NCBI RefSeq assembly: GCF_043195095.1
Contig: NZ_JBAFWN010000001.1
DNA: 64,000 bases
Source of the DNA: NCEH01 sp043195095
GTDB taxonomy: Bacteria > Pseudomonadota > Alphaproteobacteria > Rhizobiales > Xanthobacteraceae
Strand: one strand, 5' to 3'
The position numbers were made by a program, and so were the translations under genes. Of this stretch, positions 36,985 to 46,375 are shown in pieces; position 1 is the first letter of the stretch; each line of letters begins with the position of its first letter. A model generated the notes under the pieces. That model saw only the letters and a program-made list of their open reading frames with translations. It made no database searches and was not told the origin of the DNA.

Positions 36985-37524
36985 ATGAGCGTGCATGCGG
37001 CCTTTGAATGCGATCCCGCCCGCGAGCCCCAGGAATTCCGCCGCTGCCTTGGGCAGTTCGCCACCGGCGTCACGGTGGTGACGGCCAATGTGGGCGGCGA
37101 GCTGGTGGGGCTCACGGTGAATTCCTTCGCCTCGGTCTCACTGGATCCCCCCCTGATCCTGTGGTCGATCGACCAAGCGTCGAAGAGCTACCCCAAGTTC
37201 AGCATCGCGGACCATTTCACGATCAATGTGCTGGCCCACGACCAGATCGCCCTCTCGCGCCATTTCGGCCGTTCGGGGCCGGACAAGTTCCAGGACATCG
37301 GCTGGAGCGTGGGGGAAACCGGCGCGCCCATCCTAGACAATGTGGCCGCCTTCTTCGAATGCACCCGGGAATCCGAGCATCGCGGCGGCGATCACCTCAT
37401 CCTTGTCGGCCGGGTCCGGCGCGCGGTACATTTCGAGCGCGGCACGCTCCTGTTCGCGCAGGGGCGCTATCGCATCGCCACCGACCATCCCGCCGAGGCA
37501 AATGTGGTGCGCGCCGCCTCCTGA
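36985..37524 (+). CDS. flavin reductase domain protein
   Basis: A 179-residue flavin:NADH oxidoreductase-like protein with a split-barrel FMN-binding fold. FRRCLGQFATGVTVVTA, LTVNSFASVSLDPPLILWSI and FTINVLAHDQIALSRHFG are the family blocks. It should supply reduced FMN to the monooxygenase encoded before it, perhaps also to the one at 28150. The start follows GGGAGGAAGAAG. Last gene of the GntR/ABC/monooxygenase unit. Confidence 0.92.
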   Translation: MSVHAAFECDPAREPQEFRRCLGQFATGVTVVTANVGGELVGLTVNSFASVSLDPPLILWSIDQASKSYPKFSIADHFTINVLAHDQIALSRHFGRSGPDKFQDIGWSVGETGAPILDNVAAFFECTRESEHRGGDHLILVGRVRRAVHFERGTLLFAQGRYRIATDHPAEANVVRAAS

Positions 37525-37612
37525 TCCCCGCTCGGGGCATAAGCGAACGCGCCGCCCTCAGATCGGCAGGCTTCGGAAGGCGCCCGAATGCGCGAATCTG
37601 CCGGGGTGCGCC

Positions 37613-38929
37613 GTGCCGTATCGAATCGTCGTGGGTGTTTTCCTGGCCTTTTCCACCCTCTGCGGCGCGGCACTGGCCAATCCCGGTGCGGCACAGGCGC
37701 CGGCAGGGCTGGCCGCGCCGGCGGGCGCGCGCCTTCAGGGCATGGTGCTGCTGAGCCGCCATGGCCTGCGCGGCCCCACCAAGGCCACGCACTGCGACAC
37801 CGCCGAAGAAGCTGGTGAATGCTTCGACGCGCTCGCGAGCCGTCCCTGGCCGGCCGATGTCGCGGCCGGACACCTGCTGCCGGAAGGCTATGGGCGCGTC
37901 GCCCGCCTCGGCCAATTCTATCGCACCCATTATGCGGCGCTCGGCATGCTGGCGGGAGGCGCCTGCCCGCCGCGTCACGCCGTGGCCTTCACTGCCGACA
38001 CGTCCGAGCGCACCATCGTGACGGCAGCCGCGCTGATGGACGCCATGTTTCCCGGCTGCGCGATCCCGGGCTGGTCGATTAGCCCCGATGTCTACAAGGG
38101 GCCGTCCTGCGGCTTCGATCCCGCGCTGGCGGCCCGTGCCGCGCAGGCGATGGCCGGCGGCTCCTGGGCTGCTGTGGCGGCGGGAGAATTGCGCGCGCCC
38201 CTCGCCGCCATGGACGCGGCCCTCGGACCGTTTTCCGATGCCGGCTGCGCGGCCCACGGCGCCGCCGCGCCCTGCTCGCTCTCGACTGTGCCCATATCCG
38301 CCGAAGCGCCGGGGCCGATCGCGCTCGCTACCGCCCCGTCCGAGCAGTTTCTCATGCAATATGCCGCCGGACATCCCGCCGATGAGGTGGCGTGGGGCCG
38401 GCTGGAGGCGGCGAGCGGCCGTCCGCTGCCGGAAGCGTTGACATTCGTCAGCGCCATCCACGCCTTCTACGACCGCGCCGCGCACATGCCGAAATATCAG
38501 GCCGTGAAGAAAGGATCGCCAGTCCTTGCCCGGATGCTGGCAGCGCTGGAGGCGGCGGCGAACAATGGTCCCGTGCTCCAGGTCTTCGCCAGCCACGACG
38601 ACCTGATCTTGAATGTCGCGGGAATGCTCGATCTCAACTGGCAGCTCGAAAGCTATCAGCCCGAGCAGGCCCCGCCCGGCGGGGCCGTCGCGTTCGAGCT
38701 GTGGCGCAGCGCGGACGGCGAGAGGATGGTCCGCCTCGTCTATTTTGCCCAGACCATCGCGCAGATGCACGCCGACGCCGAGCTCTCGGACGTCGCCCCG
38801 CCGGCCACGGCGTTGCTGCCGCTGCCCGCCTGCGCGGGCGGTGCGGACGGGCTGTGCCCCTGGCCGCGCTTTCGGCAGATCGCGCAAGAGGCCATCGACC
38901 CGGCCTGCGTGGGAAAGCCGGAACACTAA
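37613..38929 (+). CDS. secreted histidine acid phosphatase (phytase/glucose-1-phosphatase type)
   Basis: A 438-residue branch 2 histidine phosphatase. A signal peptide covers about residues 1-28, ending ALANPGAAQA. The phosphate-binding motif RHGLRGP has R49 and catalytic H50; the partner HD motif is H328-D329 in FASHDDLILNV. Several Cys residues fit disulfides in the periplasm. The start is GTG at 37613; the frame is open further upstream within the reductase gene but only this start gives a signal peptide. It converges on the DUF1445 gene. Confidence 0.85.
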   Translation: MPYRIVVGVFLAFSTLCGAALANPGAAQAPAGLAAPAGARLQGMVLLSRHGLRGPTKATHCDTAEEAGECFDALASRPWPADVAAGHLLPEGYGRVARLGQFYRTHYAALGMLAGGACPPRHAVAFTADTSERTIVTAAALMDAMFPGCAIPGWSISPDVYKGPSCGFDPALAARAAQAMAGGSWAAVAAGELRAPLAAMDAALGPFSDAGCAAHGAAAPCSLSTVPISAEAPGPIALATAPSEQFLMQYAAGHPADEVAWGRLEAASGRPLPEALTFVSAIHAFYDRAAHMPKYQAVKKGSPVLARMLAALEAAANNGPVLQVFASHDDLILNVAGMLDLNWQLESYQPEQAPPGGAVAFELWRSADGERMVRLVYFAQTIAQMHADAELSDVAPPATALLPLPACAGGADGLCPWPRFRQIAQEAIDPACVGKPEH

Positions 38930-39004
38930 AGCCGGCGCGCGAGAGGACAACGCGGCGCACGACGGGAGAAGGCGTTGCGCTGCCCGTCTCGGTCGCGGCG
39001 GGCC

Positions 39005-39811
39005 TCACATGGCTGCCAGCGCCCCGTTGGCGATGTCGCACACCAGCATATGGCCGGGCGCGTGGGTGATGCAGAAATCCGGCCGCACGCTGGCGATGAC
39101 CGCCTGCGGGGTGACGCCGCAAGCCCAAAACACCGGCACTTCGCCGGGCCGGATCTCGACCGGATCTCCGTAATCCGGGGCGCCGATATCGGCGATGCCG
39201 ATGGCGGCCGGATCGCCGATATGCACCGGCGCGCCATGCACGGAGGGAAACCGCGAGGTCACCTGCACGGCGCGGATGGCATCGGCCGGCAAGAGCGGCC
39301 GCATGGAAACCACGAGCGGCCCGCTGAACCGCCCCGCCGGCTGGGTGGGGATGGAGGTGCGATACATGGGCACGTTGCTGCCCTGCTCGATGTGGCGCAC
39401 CGGCAGTCCGGCCGCCAGCATGGCTTCCTCGAACGAGAACGAGCAGCCGATCAGGAAGGCGACCAGATCGTCCCGCCACAGATCGGTGATGTCCGTCGGT
39501 TCGCCGACAAGTTCTCCCGCGCGCCATACCCGATAGCGCGGAATATCGGTGCGGATGTCGAGGTCACGGCCGAGCACCGGCAGAAACGGATCTCCGACTT
39601 CCGAAACTCCCACGAGCGGACAGGGCTTCGGGTTGCGCTGGCAGAACAGCAGGAAATCATAGGCCACCGCGCGCGGCAGGATGGCGAGATTGGCCTGCAC
39701 GAAGCCGGGCGCGACATTCGCCGTCGGCCCGCTCAGCACGCCGGATCGGGCAGCAAGGCGAGCCTCGTACGGCATCGTGGCGCTGGGCATGGCGGCAAGG
39801 GCTGGGGACAT
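39005..39811 (-). CDS. DUF1445 family protein (putative hydro-lyase, YcsI-like)
   Basis: A 268-residue protein of the DUF1445 family; blocks include GFVQANLAILP, FLIGCSFSFEEAML, GPLVVSMRPL and VFWACGVTPQAVI. The family is often named putative hydro-lyase, and is related to the C-terminal domain of mammalian D-glutamate cyclase; Bacillus ycsI lies beside oxoprolinase genes. The ATG at 39811 has a CGGAGG site five bases upstream. It is the last gene of the minus-strand cluster and follows the amidase gene by 16 bases. Confidence 0.85.
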   Translation of the reverse strand: MSPALAAMPSATMPYEARLAARSGVLSGPTANVAPGFVQANLAILPRAVAYDFLLFCQRNPKPCPLVGVSEVGDPFLPVLGRDLDIRTDIPRYRVWRAGELVGEPTDITDLWRDDLVAFLIGCSFSFEEAMLAAGLPVRHIEQGSNVPMYRTSIPTQPAGRFSGPLVVSMRPLLPADAIRAVQVTSRFPSVHGAPVHIGDPAAIGIADIGAPDYGDPVEIRPGEVPVFWACGVTPQAVIASVRPDFCITHAPGHMLVCDIANGALAAM

Positions 39812-39827
39812 GGGAGCCTCCGTGCGT

Positions 39828-41186
39828 TCAGCGGCGCAGGGCGGCGTCGAAGGCCGCCTCCGCCGCTTGTCCAATGGCGAGGATGGCGCGGTCACGGCCC
39901 GCCGCACCGGCAATCATCAGGCCGACCGGGGCCGTCCCCGGCCAATGGCAGGGGATGGACAGGGCGCAGCCGTCCAGGAAATTGATGAAGGTGGGATTGC
40001 GCAGCATCAGGATATTGGCGGCCCCATAGGCGGCATCGTCCGCCTCGAGCGCGGCAAGGGCGGGGGCGATGACGGGCACGGTCGGCAAAATCAGCGCATC
40101 GAACGGCGCGAGGCGCGCTTCGAGGGAAGCGATCCAGGCGGCGCGCGCCTCCAGCACGTCGATATAATCCGCCGCCGACATGTCCTTGCCGCGCATGAGG
40201 CGGACCATAACGCGCGGATCATAGCGCGGTCCGGCGCGCTCGATCAGCGCGCGATGCCAATGCCACGCCTCGGCGGCGATCAGCCCGCCCTTGGCATTGA
40301 TGGCGGGAAGCTGCGCGAATTCAGGAACCGCGATCTCACGCACCTGCGCGCCGGCCGCCGAAAGGATCGAGAGCGCCTGGGAAAAGGCGGCGGAGACCGC
40401 GCTATCCATGCCGTCGAGGGCAAGGGTTGTGGGTACGGCGAGCCGCAATCCTTCAAGCGAGGCCGGGGCCGGCACAGCGTCCCCACTGCCGGAGAGAATG
40501 CGATCGAGGATCGCGCAGCACGCCACGGTCGGCGCGATGGGGCCGATGGAATCCAGGCTGGTTGAGAGCGGCAGCACGCCGTCGCGGGGCACCCGGCGCG
40601 GGGTGGGCTTAAATCCAGTAAGGCCGCAGAGGGCGGCGGGAATACGCACCGAGCCGCCGGTATCGGTGCCGATCGCGGCCGCTGCCATGCCGTCGCTCAC
40701 CGAAACCGCGGCGCCCGAGGAGGAGCCGCCGGGAATGCGGCAGGTGGCCCGGTCATAGGGGTTCAGCGGCGTGCCGTAATGGGGATTGAGGCCGAGGCCA
40801 GAGAAGGCGAACTCGGTCATGTTGGTGCGCCCGGTCAGCACCGCGCCGGCGGCGAGCAGGCGCGCCACCACCGGGGAATGGGCGGCGGCGGGCGGTGCGT
40901 CGTCGAGCGCGACCGAGCCGGCGCGCGTGGTTTCGCCGGCCACATCGAACAGGTCCTTGATGGAGATCGGCAGCCCCTCGATGGGCGAGCGGGAAACCCC
41001 CGCCTTGCGCACCGCGTCGGAGGCGCGCGCCAGCTCCGGCGCCCATTCCTCATAGAGGCGCGTGAACACCCGCGCCCCCTCCCCGGCCGGATCGCGCGCG
41101 CGGTCGAGAGCCGAGTCCGCGAGGGCGGCGGCGCTGGTGCGGCCGGCCTCGAGGTCGGCGCGCAGATCGGTGAGGGGGCGCATCAT
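39828..41186 (-). CDS. amidase signature family enzyme
   Basis: A 452-residue hydrolase with the Ser-cisSer-Lys triad of the amidase signature family: K77 in PISIKDLFDVAG, Ser in GGSSSG (about 155-157), and nucleophile S179 in GTDTGGSVRIPA. It lies two bases after the DUF2848 gene stop, so they are co-translated. Two adjacent Met codons make the exact start uncertain by one residue. It cannot be GatA for tRNA amidation by context: no gatB or gatC is nearby. Confidence 0.92.
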   Translation of the reverse strand: MMRPLTDLRADLEAGRTSAAALADSALDRARDPAGEGARVFTRLYEEWAPELARASDAVRKAGVSRSPIEGLPISIKDLFDVAGETTRAGSVALDDAPPAAAHSPVVARLLAAGAVLTGRTNMTEFAFSGLGLNPHYGTPLNPYDRATCRIPGGSSSGAAVSVSDGMAAAAIGTDTGGSVRIPAALCGLTGFKPTPRRVPRDGVLPLSTSLDSIGPIAPTVACCAILDRILSGSGDAVPAPASLEGLRLAVPTTLALDGMDSAVSAAFSQALSILSAAGAQVREIAVPEFAQLPAINAKGGLIAAEAWHWHRALIERAGPRYDPRVMVRLMRGKDMSAADYIDVLEARAAWIASLEARLAPFDALILPTVPVIAPALAALEADDAAYGAANILMLRNPTFINFLDGCALSIPCHWPGTAPVGLMIAGAAGRDRAILAIGQAAEAAFDAALRR

Positions 41187-41188
41187 GG

Positions 41189-41875
41189 TCAGGCCACTTC
41201 CGGCAGGATGTCGATGGTGTAGCTGTGGCGGATCGTGCGGCCCTTCACAGGGTCGAACAGCTCCATGGTGAAAGCCGGCGCCGGGCGAATGCCGCCGATG
41301 GCGCCAACCGTGCCGCAGATCATGCCGACGCCCGCCGGAAGCGCACGGGCGCCGCCGGTGAAGCCCTCGATCAGTTCAAGCGGCGGACGCAGCGCGCTGA
41401 GCGGGCCTTCCTGATAGAGCACGCTCTTTCCGCCTTCCTCGATGAAGGCGCGGATAATCATTTCGTCCCAATGGCCGGCGACATCCGCGAAGCGCCAGGC
41501 GGTGCGGGCGATGGGCTTGGCGCAAATCTGCTTGGAGAGCGCAACGCTCTGCGTCTCCAGCTTGCGGTCGGTATGGTCCGAGGACAGGCTGACATACATC
41601 TCGCCCTCGGCGGAGAAGACGAAGGTCTCCACCTCGCCCGAGGTTTCCGCACCCAGCACCTGGATGCGGTCGGCCTGGGTCATGAGGTTCTCGGCGGCAC
41701 GATAATAAAGCGGCACGGCGCTCGGGCGCGGCACGCCGATGGCGTAGAGTTCCTCGATATGGTGCTCGATGGCGGCCATGTCGCGCCCGGCCCAGCCGGC
41801 GACCACGAGATCGGTGAGGGTGACCGTGAGCGCCCGCGCGGCGCCCTCGGCATCGACGTTGAAGTTCAGTTCCAT
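41189..41875 (-). CDS. DUF2848 family protein
   Basis: A 228-residue protein of the uncharacterised DUF2848 family. SSDHTDRKLE and LPAGVGMICGTVGAIGGIRP-like segments recall the fumarylacetoacetase C-terminal fold, so a hydrolase or isomerase role is plausible, but not shown. It sits between a TRAP transporter gene and an amidase gene, 37 bases after the former and two before the latter, suggesting action on the imported compound. Confidence 0.82.
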   Translation of the reverse strand: MELNFNVDAEGAARALTVTLTDLVVAGWAGRDMAAIEHHIEELYAIGVPRPSAVPLYYRAAENLMTQADRIQVLGAETSGEVETFVFSAEGEMYVSLSSDHTDRKLETQSVALSKQICAKPIARTAWRFADVAGHWDEMIIRAFIEEGGKSVLYQEGPLSALRPPLELIEGFTGGARALPAGVGMICGTVGAIGGIRPAPAFTMELFDPVKGRTIRHSYTIDILPEVA

Positions 41876-41912
41876 GACAACCTGCGAAGAAAGACCAGGG
41901 GAAAGCCGCGCC

Positions 41913-43196
41913 TCAGGAGAAGACGCGCGGCAGATAAAGGGCGAGGCCCGGAAAGATGGAGATCAGCACCAGCAGCATCGCCATGGCGAAGACGAACGGC
42001 AGGGACCCGACGATCACCGCACCCATCGACCCGCTCTTGCGCAGGCTCTGCACCACGAACAGGTTGAGGCCCACAGGAGGGGTGATGAGCGCCGCTTCCA
42101 CCAGGATGATGATGAGGATGCCGAGCCAGATCGGGTCGTACCCGAGCTTGAACATGATCGGCGCCACGATCGGGATGGTGGTGATCATCATGGAAAGCGT
42201 CTCCATGAAGCAACCGAGGATGAGATAGAAGATCACGATCACGAACAGCATCGCCGTCGCGGAAATCCCGAGCCCGGAGATGGAATTGGTGATGGCGTCG
42301 GTGATCCCCGTGGCCGACATCACGAAATTCAGGAAACTGGCCGCGATGATGATCAGCATGATCATCGCCGTCGCCTTCATGGTGCCTTCCACCGCCTCGC
42401 GCAGCATGGTGAGCGTGAGACGGCCGAACCAGGCGGCGAGAATGAGCGCCCCCAGCACACCGAGTGCCGCCGCCTCCGTGGGCGTCGCAAGCCCGGCATA
42501 GATCGAGCCGACCACCAGCAGGAAAATGCCGAGCGGCGGGGCGAGATGCACCAGGCTGCGCAGCCGCTCGCCCCAGGTGGCCTTCACCTTGTGCCCGCCC
42601 CAATGCGGCTTGACGAGGCAAGCCACGATGATGGTGAGCATGAACAGGCCCGCCAGCAGGAGGCCCGGAATGATGCCCGCAAGATAGAGCTTCGGCACCG
42701 AGGCGTTGGTGAGTACGCCATAGATGACGAGATTGATGGAAGGCGGGATCAGAATGCCCAGCGTGCCGCCGGCGGCGAGCGAGCCGAGGAACAGCGGCTC
42801 GTTATAGCCATAGCGCTTGATCTGCGGGATCGACACCGTGCCCACCGTCGCCGCCGTGGCGACGCTGGAGCCGGACGTCGCCGCGAACAGCGCCGAGGCG
42901 CCGATATTGGCGTGCATCAGCCCGCCCGGCAGCCAGGAGAGCCACAGGCTCATGGCGCTGTACATGCGCTCCGCGAAACCCGCCCGCAGCAGCACTTCGC
43001 CGAGCAGGATAAACAGCGGAATGGCGACCAGCAGGAACTCGTTGTTGGTGCTCCAGGCCAGTTCGCCCATGGCGCGCGAAAGCGGGAGCATGGAATAGAG
43101 CGGGTCGAGAATCAGCCCCAGCACACCGAGGGCGGCACCCACGGGAATGGACAGGCCGATCAGCACCAGCAGCAGGACGATGGTGGTCGCGATCAT
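41913..43196 (-). CDS. dctM: TRAP transporter large permease (DctM type)
   Basis: Large membrane subunit of a tripartite ATP-independent importer, 427 residues with about twelve hydrophobic segments. NNEFLLVAIPLFILLGEVLLRAG and GGTLGILIPPSINLVIYG are DctM landmarks. The ATG at 43196 overlaps the DctQ stop by four bases; the frame upstream of it is not coding. Confidence 0.93.
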   Translation of the reverse strand: MIATTIVLLLVLIGLSIPVGAALGVLGLILDPLYSMLPLSRAMGELAWSTNNEFLLVAIPLFILLGEVLLRAGFAERMYSAMSLWLSWLPGGLMHANIGASALFAATSGSSVATAATVGTVSIPQIKRYGYNEPLFLGSLAAGGTLGILIPPSINLVIYGVLTNASVPKLYLAGIIPGLLLAGLFMLTIIVACLVKPHWGGHKVKATWGERLRSLVHLAPPLGIFLLVVGSIYAGLATPTEAAALGVLGALILAAWFGRLTLTMLREAVEGTMKATAMIMLIIIAASFLNFVMSATGITDAITNSISGLGISATAMLFVIVIFYLILGCFMETLSMMITTIPIVAPIMFKLGYDPIWLGILIIILVEAALITPPVGLNLFVVQSLRKSGSMGAVIVGSLPFVFAMAMLLVLISIFPGLALYLPRVFS

Positions 43197-43813
43197 GCCA
43201 CCTCTCCCTTCACCATGCGTTCGCCGGCGGCGGCTTCTTCCTCGGCCTCCTCCTGGGTGGAACGTACGCCGGCGATGGATTTCACCGTGGCGATGTCGCC
43301 GGTGACGAGCGCCACCGAGGCGCGCAGCAGCATCATGGCGAGGATCACGCACATGAACACGAGGCCGAGGAACCACAGGCCCTGGGGAATGAACAAAGGC
43401 GTGGCGAGCGGCGTATTGGCGTGCGAGCCCTGGGAGATGGAGGCCCCGACCACGTCATAGGCATAATAGGTCAGCACGCCCATGAAGGTGCCGAGCGCCA
43501 CCAGCGACAGCCAGTCCAGCACCGCGGCGACGCGCACCGGCATATATTGGTAGAGCACGTCGACGCGCACATTGGCCCGCTGGAGCGTCGCGAAGGCGAG
43601 CGACCAGGAGGTGCTGATGGCGAAGGCGTAGCTGGAGAGCTCATCCGCGCCGCCGGTGGTCCAGCCGATGAATTTGCGGCACAGCACGTCGAAGGAAATC
43701 AGCAGCACGCTGGCGATGGTGAGCGCCCCGCCGAACCATACCGCGCCCCGCGACAGGGTTTCGGCGAAGCTGAGCACCTTGGCAAGCGCTGGAAGGGGTT
43801 TCGGGCTGTTCAT
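43193..43813 (-). CDS. dctQ: TRAP transporter small permease (DctQ type)
   Basis: Small membrane subunit, 206 residues with four hydrophobic segments. SFDVLCRKFIGWTTGGADELSSYAF near residues 44-68 matches DctQ (RYxxx-E/D pattern). A Glu-rich cytoplasmic tail follows. It overlaps dctM and begins 65 bases after dctP. Confidence 0.9.
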   Translation of the reverse strand: MNSPKPLPALAKVLSFAETLSRGAVWFGGALTIASVLLISFDVLCRKFIGWTTGGADELSSYAFAISTSWSLAFATLQRANVRVDVLYQYMPVRVAAVLDWLSLVALGTFMGVLTYYAYDVVGASISQGSHANTPLATPLFIPQGLWFLGLVFMCVILAMMLLRASVALVTGDIATVKSIAGVRSTQEEAEEEAAAGERMVKGEVA

Positions 43814-43878
43814 GGCAGAGGCTCCACGGACGCAACGGTTAGGAGGGCCGCGGAAACGGCCCTCCCAAGCCGGCGCCG

Positions 43879-44922
43879 TCACTTGTTGACGGCGAGACCG
43901 AGTTCCTTGCCGATGGTGGCATTGAAGCTCGCGACGCATTCGGCCGAGCAGCGGGCCGCCCACTTGGGCAGGATCTGCTCTTCCAGCACCTTGTGCAGCA
44001 GCGCCTTGTCCGCATCGCTCGGGGTCACCAGCACCATCTTGCCCTTCACATCGAACGGGCAGGCGGCAGCGCCGGTGTTGCAATCATAGCCCTGCTGGGT
44101 CTGCTTGGCCGCAGCCGCCCAGATGTCGTTGACCATGCCGTTGATATTGGTCGTAAGGAACGCCTGCACCTTCGGGTCCAGCTTCTGCCAGGCCTTTTCG
44201 TTCACGGCGTGGATCTGCTGGTTCCAATTGATGGGCAGTGCCACGAGGTGGGTGGAGACTTCATACCACTTGGCCGAATAGCCGGAGAGCGAACCGGTGA
44301 TGGCGCAATCCACCACCTTGTTCTGCAGCGCCGGCACCACTTCGCCGAACGCCATGGTCACGCTGGAGCCGCCGAAGGCTTCCACGAACTCGGCCTGGGT
44401 GCGCGAGGAGGTGCGCACCTTCTTGCCCTTCAGGTCCGCGAGGCTCTTGATCTCCGCATTGCAGAACAGCACCTGCGCCGGATAGGTGGAGATGCCGAGC
44501 AGGCGCACGTTCGAGCCATCGCCATAGACCTTCGCGAGCACCGGCTCGAACGCATCGGTCACCTTGCGGGCGGTCTGCGCATCGGGGGCGAGGCCCGCGA
44601 GGTCGATCGCTTCGTTGATCGGATTGTCCGAGGCGAAATAGGACAAGGTGGCGGTGCCGAACTCCACCACGCCCTGGGACATCAGACGCAGCAGTTCGGG
44701 ACCCTTCAGGCCCATCTCATTGAAGCCCTTGATCTCGGCCGTGACCTGGCCGTTCGACTTCTCGGGGATGGTCTTGGTCCAGAACGGCTTTTCATAATCC
44801 TGATACGCGGTGAGATTGCTCAGGCCGCCCACGACCTTCAGGTTGGTTTTGGGCAGTTCCTGCGCGCCGGCGGAGAGAGTCGCGGCAAACAATGCGGCGG
44901 CGGCTAAAGTCAGGTGTTTCAT
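43879..44922 (-). CDS. dctP: TRAP transporter substrate-binding protein (DctP type)
   Basis: Periplasmic receptor of 347 residues with a signal peptide (about 1-20, ending SAGAQ). It has the DctP-like fold, with DLKGKKVRTSSRTQAEFVEA and AFGEVVPALQNKVVDCAITG forming the ligand-Arg and central region. Four Cys near the C-terminus (DCNTGAAACPF and RCSAEC) suggest disulfides. The ATG at 44922 follows AGAGGATTT. Ligand unknown; neighbouring hydrolases argue for an amide-containing acid. Confidence 0.92.
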   Translation of the reverse strand: MKHLTLAAAALFAATLSAGAQELPKTNLKVVGGLSNLTAYQDYEKPFWTKTIPEKSNGQVTAEIKGFNEMGLKGPELLRLMSQGVVEFGTATLSYFASDNPINEAIDLAGLAPDAQTARKVTDAFEPVLAKVYGDGSNVRLLGISTYPAQVLFCNAEIKSLADLKGKKVRTSSRTQAEFVEAFGGSSVTMAFGEVVPALQNKVVDCAITGSLSGYSAKWYEVSTHLVALPINWNQQIHAVNEKAWQKLDPKVQAFLTTNINGMVNDIWAAAAKQTQQGYDCNTGAAACPFDVKGKMVLVTPSDADKALLHKVLEEQILPKWAARCSAECVASFNATIGKELGLAVNK

Positions 44923-44984
44923 TTTAAATCCTCTGGTTGGTCTGGGTTCTGATCTTGATTTTATTGGAGATGTTACGAGAACAT

Positions 44985-46175
44985 TCAGCTCCATCGCACG
45001 CAGGAACGCGGAAAACGCAGCAACACCTCGGCCCCACTCGGCGAGAGCAGCACCATTTCGCCCAGCGCGGCCCCGCCGAGCCCGGCGACGAACAGATTGG
45101 GATGCAGCTCGAACAGCATGCCCGGCGACAAGGTGAGCTCGGGCGCCGCCACGGGCGCGGCGGTGGGGTCGAAATGCTGACGGAAGGCATCGGTCAGCAA
45201 AGGATCCTCGTAGGAGCAGCCAAGCCCGTGGCCGTTTCTGAACCGGCGCAGCCGCGGATCGGCGGAGGTCACGCCACGCCGAGCCAGCTCCGCCTCCATG
45301 GCGGCTTCCACGCCGGCCAGCGGCAGGCCGGGACGCAGCGCGGCAAGGCCCGCCTCCAGCATAGCATCCACATGGCCTGTAAGTTCCGCATGCGCCGCGC
45401 TCTGCGGGCCGATGCTGCCCATGCGGATGCCGTGGCCCCAATGCCCGTCCACCGTCAGCGCCACGCCGAGCAGCACCTGGTCCCCGGCTTGCGGCACCGC
45501 CTGGGCTTCCTCGCGCCAATAGCGGCAATAATCCGCCTGGGGGGCAATGGTGAGCCAGGTGCGGCAATAATCGGCACCGGCGCGGCGGGCCCGCATCTCT
45601 AGGTTCAGCTGGATCTGCCAGGCCGGCAGGCGGGCGGAAAGCTCGGCGCCCAAGGCCGCGAACAGGTCGTCGCACAAAGCGGCGGCGGCGCGGTGGAGAT
45701 GCTGCTGGGCGCCATCCTTCACCAGCCGCAGCCGCGCCACGTCCGCATCCAGCGCTGGCCCGCCGCCGAAATCGCCGAGGCCGCGGTGGATGCCCACCGG
45801 CATCTCGTCGAAGCCGACGCGCCCGAGCCGGCCGCCCACCGGCAGCAGCACGCCGAGCGTTGCGCCCCAGGCATCGGGCCGCACATCGTGCACGATGAGG
45901 TCCGGGCGCAGATCGCGGGCGAGCGGCACCATGAAGGGGCTCGCCACCAGGAGATGACTTTCACCGGGCAGGATCAGCAGCAGCGAGGCGCTCTCATGTC
46001 CGTCCCAGCCGCTGAGGAACCGCAGGGCGCCGTGGGATTTCGTGCCGGTGCCGAGCGCGCTGCCATGGCCGAACACCGCGATCCCGGCGCATCCGCGCGC
46101 GCCGGCAAGATCCAGCAGCGCCGCGCGCCGCGCCGCGAGGAAAGCCAAGTCGTCGATGGGAAAAACAAATGGCAT
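44985..46175 (-). CDS. M24/creatinase-fold hydrolase with altered metal site
   Basis: A 396-residue protein with an N-terminal creatinase/prolidase domain (about 1-165) and a pita-bread C-terminal domain. The later residues of the M24 site are present (His in GHGLGCSYEDP, Glu in LFELHPNLF and GEMVLL), but the two metal-binding Asp positions appear replaced: LLGVAL and WGHGIR stand where the Asp motifs belong. Creatinase has the same fold without metal, so a C-N hydrolase like it is possible. It leads the TRAP/amidase cluster. Confidence 0.75.
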   Translation of the reverse strand: MPFVFPIDDLAFLAARRAALLDLAGARGCAGIAVFGHGSALGTGTKSHGALRFLSGWDGHESASLLLILPGESHLLVASPFMVPLARDLRPDLIVHDVRPDAWGATLGVLLPVGGRLGRVGFDEMPVGIHRGLGDFGGGPALDADVARLRLVKDGAQQHLHRAAAALCDDLFAALGAELSARLPAWQIQLNLEMRARRAGADYCRTWLTIAPQADYCRYWREEAQAVPQAGDQVLLGVALTVDGHWGHGIRMGSIGPQSAAHAELTGHVDAMLEAGLAALRPGLPLAGVEAAMEAELARRGVTSADPRLRRFRNGHGLGCSYEDPLLTDAFRQHFDPTAAPVAAPELTLSPGMLFELHPNLFVAGLGGAALGEMVLLSPSGAEVLLRFPRSCVRWS

Positions 46176-46375
46176 GGCCGGCTCTCAGCCGACGGACGCG
46201 AAGGCGCGATCCACACAGGACGACCATCGCACGCCAAGCGCACGCGTGTAAGCCATTGCTGAAATCCCTCTGCCGCAGCGTTGACGCCGTCGTTCTGAGG
46301 GTCATTGCAAGGCATGGGAGTGGCCACTGTCCAATTGTATGTTTGGAAGCGACGTATAAGCTGGATTTATGTCTC

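Noticed and set aside
39828..41186. Amidase as GatA of the tRNA amidotransferase
   Set aside because: No gatB or gatC nearby, and it sits in a TRAP/DUF2848/DUF1445 catabolic unit.
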